Origin: Candidatus Bathyarchaeota archaeon
Lineage (GTDB): Archaea > Thermoproteota > Bathyarchaeia > 40CM-2-53-6
Length of the DNA: 14,304 nt
Direction: 5' to 3'
Assembly (NCBI GenBank): GCA_005888755.1
Contig: VBBQ01000024.1
Location: 785-15,088 of the forward strand
Under the pieces are notes generated by a model, which was given only the letters and a program-made list of their open reading frames with translations, did not search any database and was not told the DNA's origin. The stretch's first letter is position 1. Every line of letters begins with the position of its first letter. The translations under genes and the position numbers were made by a program. Below are positions 1 to 7,626 of this stretch, piece by piece.

Positions 1-258
1 CTTGATTCGATTGGGAGACAGGCAGGGGCAATAATGTTGAGGGAAATTCATCCAGGCTACATAATGCCCGTTGGGGTTTGGAATGTTAGAGAGAGTCTGA
101 GAGCGCTACTGAAGACGCCGTTCGAAACTTTCGACTCCATTGACAACGCCATGAATCATGTCAGCAGCATATTTGAGATACCGAAGCGTGGCTGGATGGA
201 AACCTCGGCCCTTCTCCAGAACGCCTACTTCCAGCGGAAGATTAGCCAATTCAACTAG
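1..258 (+). CDS. Nre-family DNA repair protein, C-terminal fragment
   Basis: The reading frame is open from the first base of the window, so this is the last 85 residues of a gene that starts outside it. The segment around PGYIMPVGVWNVRESLR resembles the C-terminal domain of archaeal Nre (NreA) proteins, where a similar P-x-GVW-x-VRE stretch is followed by a helical region. The protein ends in QRKISQFN, which fits the PCNA-interacting (PIP) pattern Q-x-x-hydrophobic-x-x-aromatic. In the family such a terminal PIP box links the protein to the sliding clamp in DNA damage repair. The family assignment is from memory of conserved segments, not from an alignment. The downstream tldD has its own promoter-like element, so the two are probably separate transcripts. 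Confidence 0.65.
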   Translation, partial: LDSIGRQAGAIMLREIHPGYIMPVGVWNVRESLRALLKTPFETFDSIDNAMNHVSSIFEIPKRGWMETSALLQNAYFQRKISQFN

Positions 259-335
259 GCATGATAGCGGTCTTGCCCGTCTTTGTGTAAAATCTCGTGA
301 TGGCGATCTCCATTAATCGATCCCTTGTGGTAAAT

Positions 336-343
336 GCTTAAAC
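336..343 (+). promoter_or_regulatory. TATA-like element for tldD
   Basis: The AT-rich octamer gcttaaac is centred about 27 bases before the GTG start of tldD, the expected distance for an archaeal promoter giving a leaderless transcript. No Shine-Dalgarno sequence precedes the GTG, which agrees with leaderless translation. Confidence 0.5.
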
Positions 344-366
344 AAGACGGTTTCTAACTTGATTCC

Positions 367-1815
367 GTGATTTCTACCAAAGACCTAGGCGAAGAACTGG
401 CGAAGATATCCCTTGACCTTGCAAAACGAGACAATGCGACTTATGCCGAGCTAAGACTCGTCAACACTCGATCTGAAGCCGTTACCGTCGTCAACGAGAA
501 CCCGGCCAGCGAAGAAACGGGCACGATTGGCGTTGGGATACGCGTACTTTACAATAATCTGGGCTGGGGGTTCGCTGACACCGATGAACTGGAACATGAG
601 AGCATAAGAGAGACAACCAAGAAGGCACTCTCCCTCGCTAAGGGCGCGTCCAAACTCGGGATAAGAGTCACTCGAGCTTCTGAGCCCGTTCATGTCGACA
701 AGTGGGAAACACCTGTCAAGAAAGACCCGTTCCGCGTCCCCACCGAGACCAAATACGAATATCTTCAAGATACTACCAAGAGAATGAAGGAAAACGACGT
801 TGTCGCCCGGAGGGGCCAGATGACGTTTGATTATATCGAGAAGTATTTCGCGAACTCGGAAGGATCCAAAATCTTCCAAACTCTCTCTTACGCGGGCGTA
901 TCCGCGATCGTTGCCGCAAAAGGACCCACCGGAGTCCAGAGACGATCGATTCAGCAGAACGCTGGGGGTGGTTACGAACTCGTGGATGAGATGGACCTTC
1001 CGGGTCAAGCCTTGGAAATTACAAAAGACGTTCTAGCACTCACTCGCGCGCCAACGATCAATGAAGGAAAATCGGACATTATCTTGAGTGGGGATCAAGT
1101 TGCGTTGCAGGTGCACGAGTCCTGCGGGCATCCAATAGAGCTCGACAGGGTTCTAGGGTATGAGGCGAACTTCGCAGGCCGAAGCTTTCTCCAACCAGAT
1201 CAGCTCGGAAAACTCCAGTACGGATCAGAACACGTGAACATTGTAATGGATGCAACCCTCGACCATGGAAACGGGCTTGGGACCTTCGGCTACGATGACG
1301 AAGGAGTCAAAGCTCAGCGAAAATACGCAGTCAAGAATGGAAAATTCGTAGGATATCTCATGTCCCGCGAAACCGCTCCTCGAGTAGGAGAGACCCGAAG
1401 CAACGGGTGCATGCGAGCCGAATACTACAAGCTCCCAATAATCAGAATGACAAACGTCAGTCTCGAACCCGGCACCTGGGACTATGACGAGATGATCGAG
1501 GATACACGCGATGGTTACCTTATGGTCACAAATTATGGCTGGAGCATTGACCAGAAGAGGTACAACTTCCAGTTCAACACTGAAAAGGGATACAGGATAA
1601 AGAACGGAAGCATAGGCGAAATGGTCAGAGGACCGACGTACGCCGGCATAACACCGGAATTCTGGAACTCTTGCGATGCAATCGCCAACAAGAAGAGCTG
1701 GGTGTTATGGGGTACACCGAATTGCGGAAAGGGCCAGCCCGGCCAGACTATGATAACGGGACATGGAGCCTCACCTAGCAGGTTCAGAAACATCCGCGTA
1801 TTCGGAGCATCATAA
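367..1815 (+). CDS. tldD: TldD family zinc metallopeptidase
   Basis: This 482-residue protein is the catalytic partner of the TldD/TldE pair. Known TldD/E complexes cleave unfolded peptides and, in bacteria, process microcin B17 and CcdA. The active-site motif HExxxH is present as HESCGH (His250, Glu251, His255). The C-terminal third metal-ligand region is present as NCGKGQ, with Cys453, in the position of the conserved cysteine of the family. The segment YYKLPIIRMTNVSLEPG is also typical of TldD. All three metal ligands are intact, so the enzyme should be active. The GTG start fits the TATA-like element 27 bases upstream. tldE begins 2 bases after the stop, so the two subunits are almost certainly co-transcribed and translated together. 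The protein should be cytoplasmic; no signal peptide is visible. Confidence 0.93.
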   Translation: MISTKDLGEELAKISLDLAKRDNATYAELRLVNTRSEAVTVVNENPASEETGTIGVGIRVLYNNLGWGFADTDELEHESIRETTKKALSLAKGASKLGIRVTRASEPVHVDKWETPVKKDPFRVPTETKYEYLQDTTKRMKENDVVARRGQMTFDYIEKYFANSEGSKIFQTLSYAGVSAIVAAKGPTGVQRRSIQQNAGGGYELVDEMDLPGQALEITKDVLALTRAPTINEGKSDIILSGDQVALQVHESCGHPIELDRVLGYEANFAGRSFLQPDQLGKLQYGSEHVNIVMDATLDHGNGLGTFGYDDEGVKAQRKYAVKNGKFVGYLMSRETAPRVGETRSNGCMRAEYYKLPIIRMTNVSLEPGTWDYDEMIEDTRDGYLMVTNYGWSIDQKRYNFQFNTEKGYRIKNGSIGEMVRGPTYAGITPEFWNSCDAIANKKSWVLWGTPNCGKGQPGQTMITGHGASPSRFRNIRVFGAS

Positions 1816-1817
1816 CC

Positions 1818-3218
1818 ATGTCACAAAAGATGGAACACCAACCCGTTTCTCTCCGAGAGAGAGCTCACCAGATCTTCACTACTGCGAAAAGTGTGGCAGG
1901 AAAAGCTGAGGCCGAGATAATACTGGTGTCCCGAGTTGACGAGTACCTTCGATTCGGGAATAACGAGCTCGCCCAGTCACAATACAGCACGAGCAGAAAC
2001 CTGTCCGTAAGGGTCGCGTCCGAAAAGAAACAGGGAAGAGTCACGACAGGCACCCTGGACAAGGCGTCGATCGAGAAAACCGTGGAGAAGGCGATCAGCC
2101 AGGCCCACAATTCACCTGAGGACCCGGATTATCTGCCGATGCCCGGACCCCAGAAATACCATACAGTCGATCGGTATAGTGAAAAGACTGTTGAAGCTCC
2201 GGCCGAATTGAAAGCAGGCTACATTGGGTCTGCTATCGATCTGGCCAAGAAAAACCGTCTTCTTGCGTCAGGGGTTCTCGGGACCAGCGTCGAGCATGTG
2301 ATGATGCTGAACACTTCAGGGCTGGAGGCATCCTATCGAGGATCAGGCGGATATTTCTCGTTGACAATGGACGCTGATAACGGCAACCAGACCGGATACG
2401 CTCTGTCAACCTTTGGCGACATCGGCGAACTGGACCCGAACAAGGTCTCCCAGACAGCCCTTGAAAGAGCTAAGTTGAACAAGAGCCAAGCGGAAATAGC
2501 TCCTGGAAAGTTCGACGTCGTTGTCGACCCATATGCGTGGAGCGAAATGTTGCTCTTCTTCGCTGTATCCGCATCCACGGGTTACAGTCCTGATCTTGGA
2601 ATGCGACAGTACAAGGAAGGAAGAAGCTACTTGTCAGGTAGGCTCGGGGAGAAAATCCTCGGCGATAATATCAGCATCGATGATGACGTTTATCATCCAA
2701 GCCAGGCGGGCCCGCCCTTCGACGGCGAAGGCTGCCAGAAGAGCAAAGTGTCGCTTATCGAGAACGGCGTCTTTCGAAACCTCGCCTCCTCCCGAATATC
2801 CCAGCACCGTTACGGCGCAGTAGCGACAGGCCACGAGCTACCTTTGCCAAATCCTCTTGGTGAACTACCGACTAACCTAGTAATTCGCGGCAGAGGAGCC
2901 ACCAAGACCTCGGAAGAGCTAATTGGAGAACTGGACAAGGGGCTTTTGATCACCCGATTCTGGTACGTCCGGGAGGTGGAGCCGCAGACCAAGACCGTGA
3001 CGGGCATGACAAGGGATGGAACGTTCCTAGTTGAGAATGGTGAGATCAAGAGACCAGTGAAGAACTTGCGGTTCAACCAGAGCCTCCTAGAATTGTTCAG
3101 TAAAGTCGATGCGGTGTCGGAGCCAGTGAGAAACTTCTCTGAGTTTCAGCAGTTCCGGATCCTCCAGCCCGGTATCCTGGCGAGGGACTTTAACTTCACA
3201 AGCGTCTCTCCCTTCTAG
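1818..3218 (+). CDS. tldE: TldE/PmbA family protein, partner of TldD
   Basis: This 466-residue protein is the non-catalytic partner of TldD. It shares the overall PmbA/TldD fold: an N-terminal domain with the SARNLSVRVA-like strand region (here TSRNLSVRVASEKK) and a C-terminal domain with GEGCQKSKVSLIENGVFRN and the RGRGATKTSEEL region. It has no HExxxH motif, as expected for TldE. In the known heterodimer TldE helps form the narrow substrate channel. The ATG lies 2 bases after the tldD stop, so expression is coupled. The C-terminal extension (about residues 425-466, ending in FNFTSVSPF) is not something I can assign. Length is normal for the family. Confidence 0.9.
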   Translation: MSQKMEHQPVSLRERAHQIFTTAKSVAGKAEAEIILVSRVDEYLRFGNNELAQSQYSTSRNLSVRVASEKKQGRVTTGTLDKASIEKTVEKAISQAHNSPEDPDYLPMPGPQKYHTVDRYSEKTVEAPAELKAGYIGSAIDLAKKNRLLASGVLGTSVEHVMMLNTSGLEASYRGSGGYFSLTMDADNGNQTGYALSTFGDIGELDPNKVSQTALERAKLNKSQAEIAPGKFDVVVDPYAWSEMLLFFAVSASTGYSPDLGMRQYKEGRSYLSGRLGEKILGDNISIDDDVYHPSQAGPPFDGEGCQKSKVSLIENGVFRNLASSRISQHRYGAVATGHELPLPNPLGELPTNLVIRGRGATKTSEELIGELDKGLLITRFWYVREVEPQTKTVTGMTRDGTFLVENGEIKRPVKNLRFNQSLLELFSKVDAVSEPVRNFSEFQQFRILQPGILARDFNFTSVSPF

Positions 3219-3316
3219 CAACACTCCACCTTAGCCTCGAGGGACTTCCCAGGGACGCCGCCTGTTGGTTCTAGAAAACTGATACTTCGCCCTTAGAAGC
3301 CATTCCACGTGGATTC

Positions 3317-4114
3317 TTGACCTACCGTAAGGAGTACGTTCTCGGCATTCTTTCCTTGATGCCTCTTCTCGCCGCGGGCACCTACAAGGGACTAGGCTGG
3401 CTCATCACAATAATCGCCGTATACGTTGGTATCCCGGTTCTCATCTGGAGCCTAGTTGTTGATCGTCTCGTGTTCCTGGTTATCGGGATTATTCGATATT
3501 TCCGCGAGTCGTCTGGTCACATGTACTATTTTGAGAGACCGGTGGGACCCCCAGGTTTTTCGCGCCGGATTATGAGGGATTTCCGGGTTCTTCTTTTCGT
3601 ATTCGTCCTGTCTGCTACGATTGTTCCGCAGATAACCTCGGTTAGTCCGGCGAACGTCGCGATTGTCAGCAACGAGTTCGTCTACGTTGCCATCTTCATA
3701 CTTGCGGTCCCGTCCTCCGTCCATGTTCTCTTCTGGGTTCTCGAAGACTCCGGGTTGAGGTGTCATAATCCGAAGAGGGTCACTGTCACGGCTCCTGGGG
3801 CATGGATGTCGAACTGGTTGGCGTCGGTTGGAAGTCTGGGTGCGTTTCTGACCTTCGCCATATCTCTGGGGGGAAGCCTTGACAGGGCAATCTCGCTCAC
3901 CACCACCCTGCTCGCTTCCCTGCTGCCGTCCTGCATCCTCGCGCCAACCCTGTTCTATCGACGAGTAGAACCCGGTATTCTGGCTAAGGTTAGAGAGAGC
4001 AAGACTGCTATGGCGATGAATCGTATGTTCGCCCCTCCTGCCCCTCCTGCGGTACCGCCATCATTTCCTCCCAGCATGCCAGCTCCGCCCAGACAGACCC
4101 CGACCGCCACCTAG
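3317..4114 (+). CDS. multi-pass membrane protein with proline-rich C-terminal tail
   Basis: I do not recognise the family. The 265-residue product has about six hydrophobic segments, roughly residues 6-22, 27-42, 43-58, 88-106, 118-140 and 160-212 (the last probably two helices). A soluble loop between residues 60 and 85 contains FERPVGPPGFSRR. The last 28 residues are rich in proline and alanine (PPAPPAVPPSFPPSMP), which suggests an unstructured cytoplasmic or surface tail. The start is a TTG; no ATG or GTG is available nearby in frame at the N-terminus, so the exact start is uncertain. It follows tldE by 98 bases on the same strand, with only a weak AT-rich element (ccttagaag, near 3291-3299) upstream, so it could have its own promoter or be read from the tld transcript. 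No function is proposed. Confidence 0.7.
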   Translation: MTYRKEYVLGILSLMPLLAAGTYKGLGWLITIIAVYVGIPVLIWSLVVDRLVFLVIGIIRYFRESSGHMYYFERPVGPPGFSRRIMRDFRVLLFVFVLSATIVPQITSVSPANVAIVSNEFVYVAIFILAVPSSVHVLFWVLEDSGLRCHNPKRVTVTAPGAWMSNWLASVGSLGAFLTFAISLGGSLDRAISLTTTLLASLLPSCILAPTLFYRRVEPGILAKVRESKTAMAMNRMFAPPAPPAVPPSFPPSMPAPPRQTPTAT

Positions 4115-4658
4115 CATCGTCAGCTGATCGGCGATAAGACTCCCGCGATCCTTCGGAGAATCACAAAAGTCGCCCAGAATCAGCCCTGACTCCGAATCCA
4201 AGCCCACGATCTCCAGAACTTAATTTCCCACGCTGATTGCAAGGGGAATACACGGGGTTCGAGAACGGCCGGACAGGCTGATAACGTGTCGGTCTCAAGG
4301 AAACAAGCCCATAATCCCGCCCAGACAGAAAAAAGGTTGCGAAAAAAAAGTCATCCAGACTGCGATAATCGCCCGGCGACACAAGACCGGTGTGGTGGAA
4401 CAACGCACGATAGGAAATCGCCTATTATCAGCCCTGATTGCGAGAACGGGAAGGGGGTCCTAGACTTCACTCGAAACGTTCGGGAGAGGGCTAACAAAAC
4501 CCCTCTTCTTGCCATCCGACCCCAGCCCAGATCACGCCCTGGATCAGCCTGTCTACCCCAGTATCAATGCCGGACAGGAAATTGTCTCAACAAAGGAAGG
4601 GGGGTATGTTTCAAGCGTCTCGCGACGCGAGAGTGGTTTGTCCGAGAAAGAAGTCGCT
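4115..4658. other. gene-poor convergent intergenic region
   Basis: This stretch of about 540 bases lies between the 3' ends of two converging genes. Open frames exist on both strands (for example 4286-4672 plus and 4161-4403 minus), but their translations are compositionally unlike the neighbouring proteins, rich in Arg, Pro and Cys, and I find no promoter or family similarity. It contains runs of A (4328-4334, 4342-4349) and short imperfect repeats such as agccctga (near 4191 and 4430). I see no tRNA, no RNase P or SRP RNA signature and no CRISPR repeat. It may be decayed gene sequence or hold an unrecognised RNA. Confidence 0.5.
4618..4632 (-). terminator. short hairpin downstream of the exported-protein gene
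   Basis: The 15 bases tctcgcgacgcgaga form a perfect inverted repeat that can fold as a 6-base-pair stem with a GAC loop. It lies about 27 bases beyond the stop codon of the minus-strand gene at 4659-5180. There is no T-run after it on that strand, so a terminator or 3'-end stabiliser role is only a guess. Confidence 0.25.
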
Positions 4659-5180
4659 CTATGATACTGTGAAGGTAGTAGTTGTGACAACAGGTGTTAT
4701 GCCTACCTCCAAGATTCCTCCAATGGTCACGCTTGCGATGATGTCGATGCTGAGCGTGTAAGAGCCTGAGACCCGGACACCCTGATCAATCGACAAGTAG
4801 ATTGTGTGAGTCCGCGTTCCTATTCCACCACTAACATTCGTGTTTCCTAAGTCAACTGTCGCCCCTGAAGGATTAGTGAGTTTCAGATCTACCTTGATGG
4901 TCGTGTTGCCGTTCGAGTTCACATTTGTATCACTCGTTCTGAACATTCCTCCCGACCTGACCGAAAAATAGTACTCGTATGCTGTAATCAGCGACACGTT
5001 CGCAGTCGCCTGCGTTGCCGACAGCGACCCTGTAGTCTCCTTGAACACTACCTTGGAAACCGGAACCATCAAGCCGCCCGCCAACGCTGGAGGAATCACC
5101 AGGACAATAGCAGCAATTACGATCACAACGAGTGCCACAAGTCCCTTCCTACTCTTCTTCTTTGCTGGCGGAGCTGACAT
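4659..5180 (-). CDS. membrane-anchored exported protein, unknown function
   Basis: The 173-residue product starts MSAPPAKKKSRKG, a short basic cytoplasmic end, followed by one strong hydrophobic helix at about residues 14-36 (LVALVVIVIAAIVLVIPPAL). The rest is polar and rich in Ser, Thr, Val and Asn, with alternating beta-strand patterns and a long valine/threonine-rich end, suggesting an extracellular beta-sandwich. There is no clear class III (pilin-type) cleavage site and no cysteine. The arrangement fits an N-terminally anchored surface protein. The ATG is supported by a TATA-like element about 35 bases upstream. It lies downstream of carS on the same strand but has its own promoter candidate. 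I do not recognise the family. Confidence 0.75.
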   Translation of the reverse strand: MSAPPAKKKSRKGLVALVVIVIAAIVLVIPPALAGGLMVPVSKVVFKETTGSLSATQATANVSLITAYEYYFSVRSGGMFRTSDTNVNSNGNTTIKVDLKLTNPSGATVDLGNTNVSGGIGTRTHTIYLSIDQGVRVSGSYTLSIDIIASVTIGGILEVGITPVVTTTTFTVS

Positions 5181-5211
5181 TTCTAGGAAGCGACTTCGCT
5201 ACAAGCTGAGG

Positions 5212-5219
5212 ATTTTAGA
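5212..5219 (-). promoter_or_regulatory. TATA-like element for the exported-protein gene
   Basis: On the minus strand the sequence reads tctaaaat, centred about 35 bases before the ATG at 5180. This would give a leader of roughly 10 bases. It lies in the short gap after carS, so the exported-protein gene can be transcribed independently of carS. Confidence 0.45.
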
Positions 5220-5236
5220 CTTGTGCAGAGACGAGA

Positions 5237-5254
5237 ACGCGCCTACCAGCGCGT
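5237..5254 (-). repeat. inverted repeat spanning the carS stop codon
   Basis: The arms acgcgc (5237-5242) and gcgcgt (5249-5254) are perfect complements with a 6-base loop that contains the carS stop codon (5243-5245). In RNA this would be a 6-base-pair GC-rich hairpin at the end of the carS message. No T-run follows, so its role (3'-end stabiliser, terminator or chance) is open. Confidence 0.3.
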
Positions 5255-5728
5255 CCTCTTGATTCCCAGCAAATACGCTCCATAATTCGTTCCCAGATGA
5301 ATCGGCGGAGTCACCAAGACCACAACCAACACCGACCACCAACTCAACGGAAAGACGAGTTGTCCGAGGATTAGGCCTCCGAACACGAAATCCAGCTGGT
5401 CCACAACCGGCAGCGGATTCCCTGGCTCGATCCCGACACGCCTCTTGAAAAACGCGCCCAGCAGATCCCCGAGAACCGTTCCCAACGCGATCAAAAAGCC
5501 CCCGAGCAAGAGATGACTGTCGACTGGTGATTCTGCAAGTCCAATCGCGGAACCCGCGATGATCCCAGCAAACAATCCGCGGACTGTCTTGTGTGCACCA
5601 AAGATCCTCTGACCATCCAGAAAGTTCCTTCCCGCATCCAGCGGAGCCCCACCACCGAAGAGAAGAGGCGCAGCGTTCGCCACGTAGGAGGGCCCAATGA
5701 AAAGTAACGCGGATAGAACAATTCCCAG
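5243..5728 (-). CDS. carS: CDP-archaeol synthase CarS
   Basis: CarS is a membrane enzyme that activates digeranylgeranylglyceryl phosphate with CTP to give CDP-archaeol, the precursor of archaeal phospholipid head groups. Family hallmarks are clear: YVANAAPLLFGGGAPLDAG near the N-terminus, GAHKTVRG, and the signature GTVLGDLLGAFFKRR followed by VDQLDFVFGG. The short C-terminal end, GIKRTRW, also fits. The first canonical in-frame start is a GTG at 5683, which would begin at VANAAP and cut off the first membrane helix. In-frame sequence upstream encodes GIVLSALLFIGPSY, as expected for the family N-terminus, and is limited by a stop at 5747-5749. The coordinate given uses the CTG at 5726-5728 as a possible start; ATT at 5720-5722 is another. 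The true start is therefore unproven. The gene follows the RadB-like gene on the same strand after about 60 bases and is probably co-transcribed with it. Confidence 0.88.
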   Translation of the reverse strand: MGIVLSALLFIGPSYVANAAPLLFGGGAPLDAGRNFLDGQRIFGAHKTVRGLFAGIIAGSAIGLAESPVDSHLLLGGFLIALGTVLGDLLGAFFKRRVGIEPGNPLPVVDQLDFVFGGLILGQLVFPLSWWSVLVVVLVTPPIHLGTNYGAYLLGIKRTRW

Positions 5729-5787
5729 ACTGGATCGCCCTAGATCTCAGCCCGCTCCGTCAACCAGGCACCGTAATGAACCAAACG

Positions 5788-6468
5788 CTACACATCCTCC
5801 AAACCGGTCTCGCCAATCCTGAACAACGCCCGAGAACTCCTTGCGTCTCTCCCATCTATCTTCTCTAGAAGGCATTCTCTCACATCACGTCTAGGAGTCG
5901 GACGCAATCTCAAGATCAGATACGACCAGTGTCTCAGCGTCCTCGTCGCGACAGGCGCAATTAGCCAGCTCCCACCGCTCGGCCGGCTATGTACCTGCCC
6001 AGTCAACAAGATAGTAAGCTCAAATCTCGAGGCAAGATCAGAGAGATAAGCCAGCTGCCTGTTCAGCTCACGATTCTGGACAAAAACCGTCCCAGGCTTC
6101 TCGATATCAGCACGATAGAGACCTGTCACGGAATCAACAATCAACAACGCCGGTGTCTTAGACAGCATCACCTCCATGCTCTCCGTGATCCGGCTCTGCT
6201 CCCGAAAATTCTCAGGCTGAAACACGACAATGTTCTCAGCAAACTCCCCGCCCCGATCCAAGGATTCGAGCCTTTGAACCGAGAAGGAGAGATCGGCGTC
6301 AACAAAGAAAACCTTGAAGCCCCTCGCCGAGGCCACCAGCGCGGATTGCATCGCCAAAATCGTCTTCCCAGTCGACGCCTCCCCATAGACCAGGTTGATC
6401 CGTCTCAGAGCAAAACCCCCCTTCAACAACCGGTCCAGACCACTCGTCCCAGTGCCCAGCTTTTCCAT
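5788..6468 (-). CDS. radB: RadB-like recombinase (RecA/RadA-family ATPase)
   Basis: The 226-residue product is a RecA-fold ATPase without the N-terminal DNA-binding domain of RadA, matching the size and layout of archaeal RadB. It starts with EKLGTGTSGLDRLLKGGF, typical of the RadA/RadB/KaiC group. Walker A is GEASTGKT (residues 29-36). Walker B is ALLIVDS with Asp112, followed by VTGLYR, a strand-helix pattern characteristic of RadA/RadB. The later segments ELNRQLAYLSDLASRFELTI and TRTLRHWSYLILRL also match RadB. RadB proteins are thought to help RadA in homologous recombination and repair. The ATG at 6466-6468 is chosen because the frame upstream of it overlaps the coding N-terminus of the divergent kinase and has no family similarity. 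carS lies downstream on the same strand. Confidence 0.83.
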   Translation of the reverse strand: MEKLGTGTSGLDRLLKGGFALRRINLVYGEASTGKTILAMQSALVASARGFKVFFVDADLSFSVQRLESLDRGGEFAENIVVFQPENFREQSRITESMEVMLSKTPALLIVDSVTGLYRADIEKPGTVFVQNRELNRQLAYLSDLASRFELTILLTGQVHSRPSGGSWLIAPVATRTLRHWSYLILRLRPTPRRDVRECLLEKIDGRDARSSRALFRIGETGLEDV

Positions 6469-6520
6469 AACCAAGAACCAACTAGTCTGGAGAGACCCGA
6501 CAATTGCCCAGATTGAATAA

Positions 6521-7621
6521 CTCTGCCTAGGAGGAAGATACTTCCCCGAAGTCAGGCTCTCGAAGGAGAGGACCCTTCTCATTGACGGTCCGGCATCCAT
6601 AGTTCTCGAGGAAGGAACAGCAGCGTCTCTTGCCGCCCCAATTCGCACTGGCGATTCACTGGTCGTTTCAAAACATCGCAGAATCCCCATAGAGACAGAT
6701 GCTGATGCCATTTTTCAAATCAGAATAGGAGAGCCCGGCTCTTACAGACAAGTCAACGGCTCCACCATTCCGTGGAGCTGGCGAGACGCAGCTGAGGCGC
6801 TTAGACATTCGCGAGGATTAGCTGTTATTCTGGGAGATGTCGACTCTGGAAAATCCACACTCTGCACGTACCTCGCCAACACCTGCCTAGGCCATGGAGG
6901 TCAGACCAGTATCATCGATGGTGATGTTGGGCAGGCAGACATCGGCCCACCAACGACCACCAGCTCCTCAACTGTAACCAAGCACATCATCAATCTCCAA
7001 GAGCTGAGCCCTGAAAGATCCTATTTCATCGGAGACACCAGCCCCTCCTCAATCCCAGACAAGCTCGTACAATCTATTACACATCTCCGAGACAAAATCT
7101 CAACCGGAAGCGAGATCACCATCTTGAACACCGATGGCTGGGTGAAAGAAGATGAGGCGGTCGAGCACAAGCGCCAGCTCCTAGACAGCTTACGACCAGA
7201 CCTTGTCCTTGCTCTAAGCCTCGATCACGAACTCGATCATATTCTCGAATTACAAAATCGTCCAACCCTGCGGCTCGAAGCCTCAAGCTTTGCCCTGACA
7301 AGAACAAGAGAAGAAAGGAAGAAGGCAAGGGAAGAAGGATACAGGCGATTTCTCAAGAACCCCAAACATCTGGATCTAAGACTTAACACGATCAAGCTCA
7401 GAATGTTCAACGCCCCCCAACAGCAACGACTCGACCAACCCACAACACACAGAGGAACAATTACCGGACTACTCGACGAGAACGGAGAATTATTGTCGAT
7501 CGGAAGGATCGAGCGAATCGGAAACGGCATCGTCCGTATCACAACAAGCACCGAGGAGACGCCGAGGACTGTTGAGCTAGGAGCGGTCGTTCTCTCTACA
7601 AGATTCGATGAGATCGGATAG
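6521..7621 (+). CDS. Clp1/Grc3-type polynucleotide 5'-hydroxyl kinase (start codon unclear)
   Basis: This family phosphorylates the 5'-hydroxyl ends of RNA and DNA with ATP and acts in tRNA and rRNA processing in eukaryotes; an archaeal member has the same activity. An N-terminal beta domain (RTLLIDGPASIVLEEG ... VNGSTIPWSW) precedes the P-loop GDVDSGKST (residues 105-113 counted from 6521) and the Walker-B-like DGDVGQADIGPP (residues 133-144), a strong signature of the family. A C-terminal beta domain (about 300-366) follows. The frame is open from 6521, just after a TAA at 6518-6520, but contains no ATG, GTG or TTG before 7124, which is well inside the ATPase domain. The real start is therefore non-canonical or hidden by an indel. 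A Gly-Gly-Arg codon run at 6529-6538 looks like a Shine-Dalgarno (aggaggaag), but no start codon follows in frame. It is divergent from the RadB-like gene. Confidence 0.85.
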   Translation, partial: LCLGGRYFPEVRLSKERTLLIDGPASIVLEEGTAASLAAPIRTGDSLVVSKHRRIPIETDADAIFQIRIGEPGSYRQVNGSTIPWSWRDAAEALRHSRGLAVILGDVDSGKSTLCTYLANTCLGHGGQTSIIDGDVGQADIGPPTTTSSSTVTKHIINLQELSPERSYFIGDTSPSSIPDKLVQSITHLRDKISTGSEITILNTDGWVKEDEAVEHKRQLLDSLRPDLVLALSLDHELDHILELQNRPTLRLEASSFALTRTREERKKAREEGYRRFLKNPKHLDLRLNTIKLRMFNAPQQQRLDQPTTHRGTITGLLDENGELLSIGRIERIGNGIVRITTSTEETPRTVELGAVVLSTRFDEIG

Positions 7622-7626
7622 GAGCC

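Noticed and set aside
4250-4275. tRNA T-arm-like sequence ggttcgagaac
   Set aside because: The conserved C after the loop is missing and no acceptor, D or anticodon arms can be formed around it.
4161-4403. Minus-strand 80-codon frame
   Set aside because: No family features, no promoter, and irregular composition; probably chance.
4286-4672. Plus-strand 128-codon frame with several cysteines
   Set aside because: Composition is unlike the neighbours, it runs into the 3' end of the minus-strand gene and has no promoter; probably chance.
6469-6711. N-terminal extension of the RadB-like gene to 6711
   Set aside because: The extra 81 residues have no family similarity and overlap the coding N-terminus of the divergent kinase; the ATG at 6468 begins exactly where the family sequence begins.
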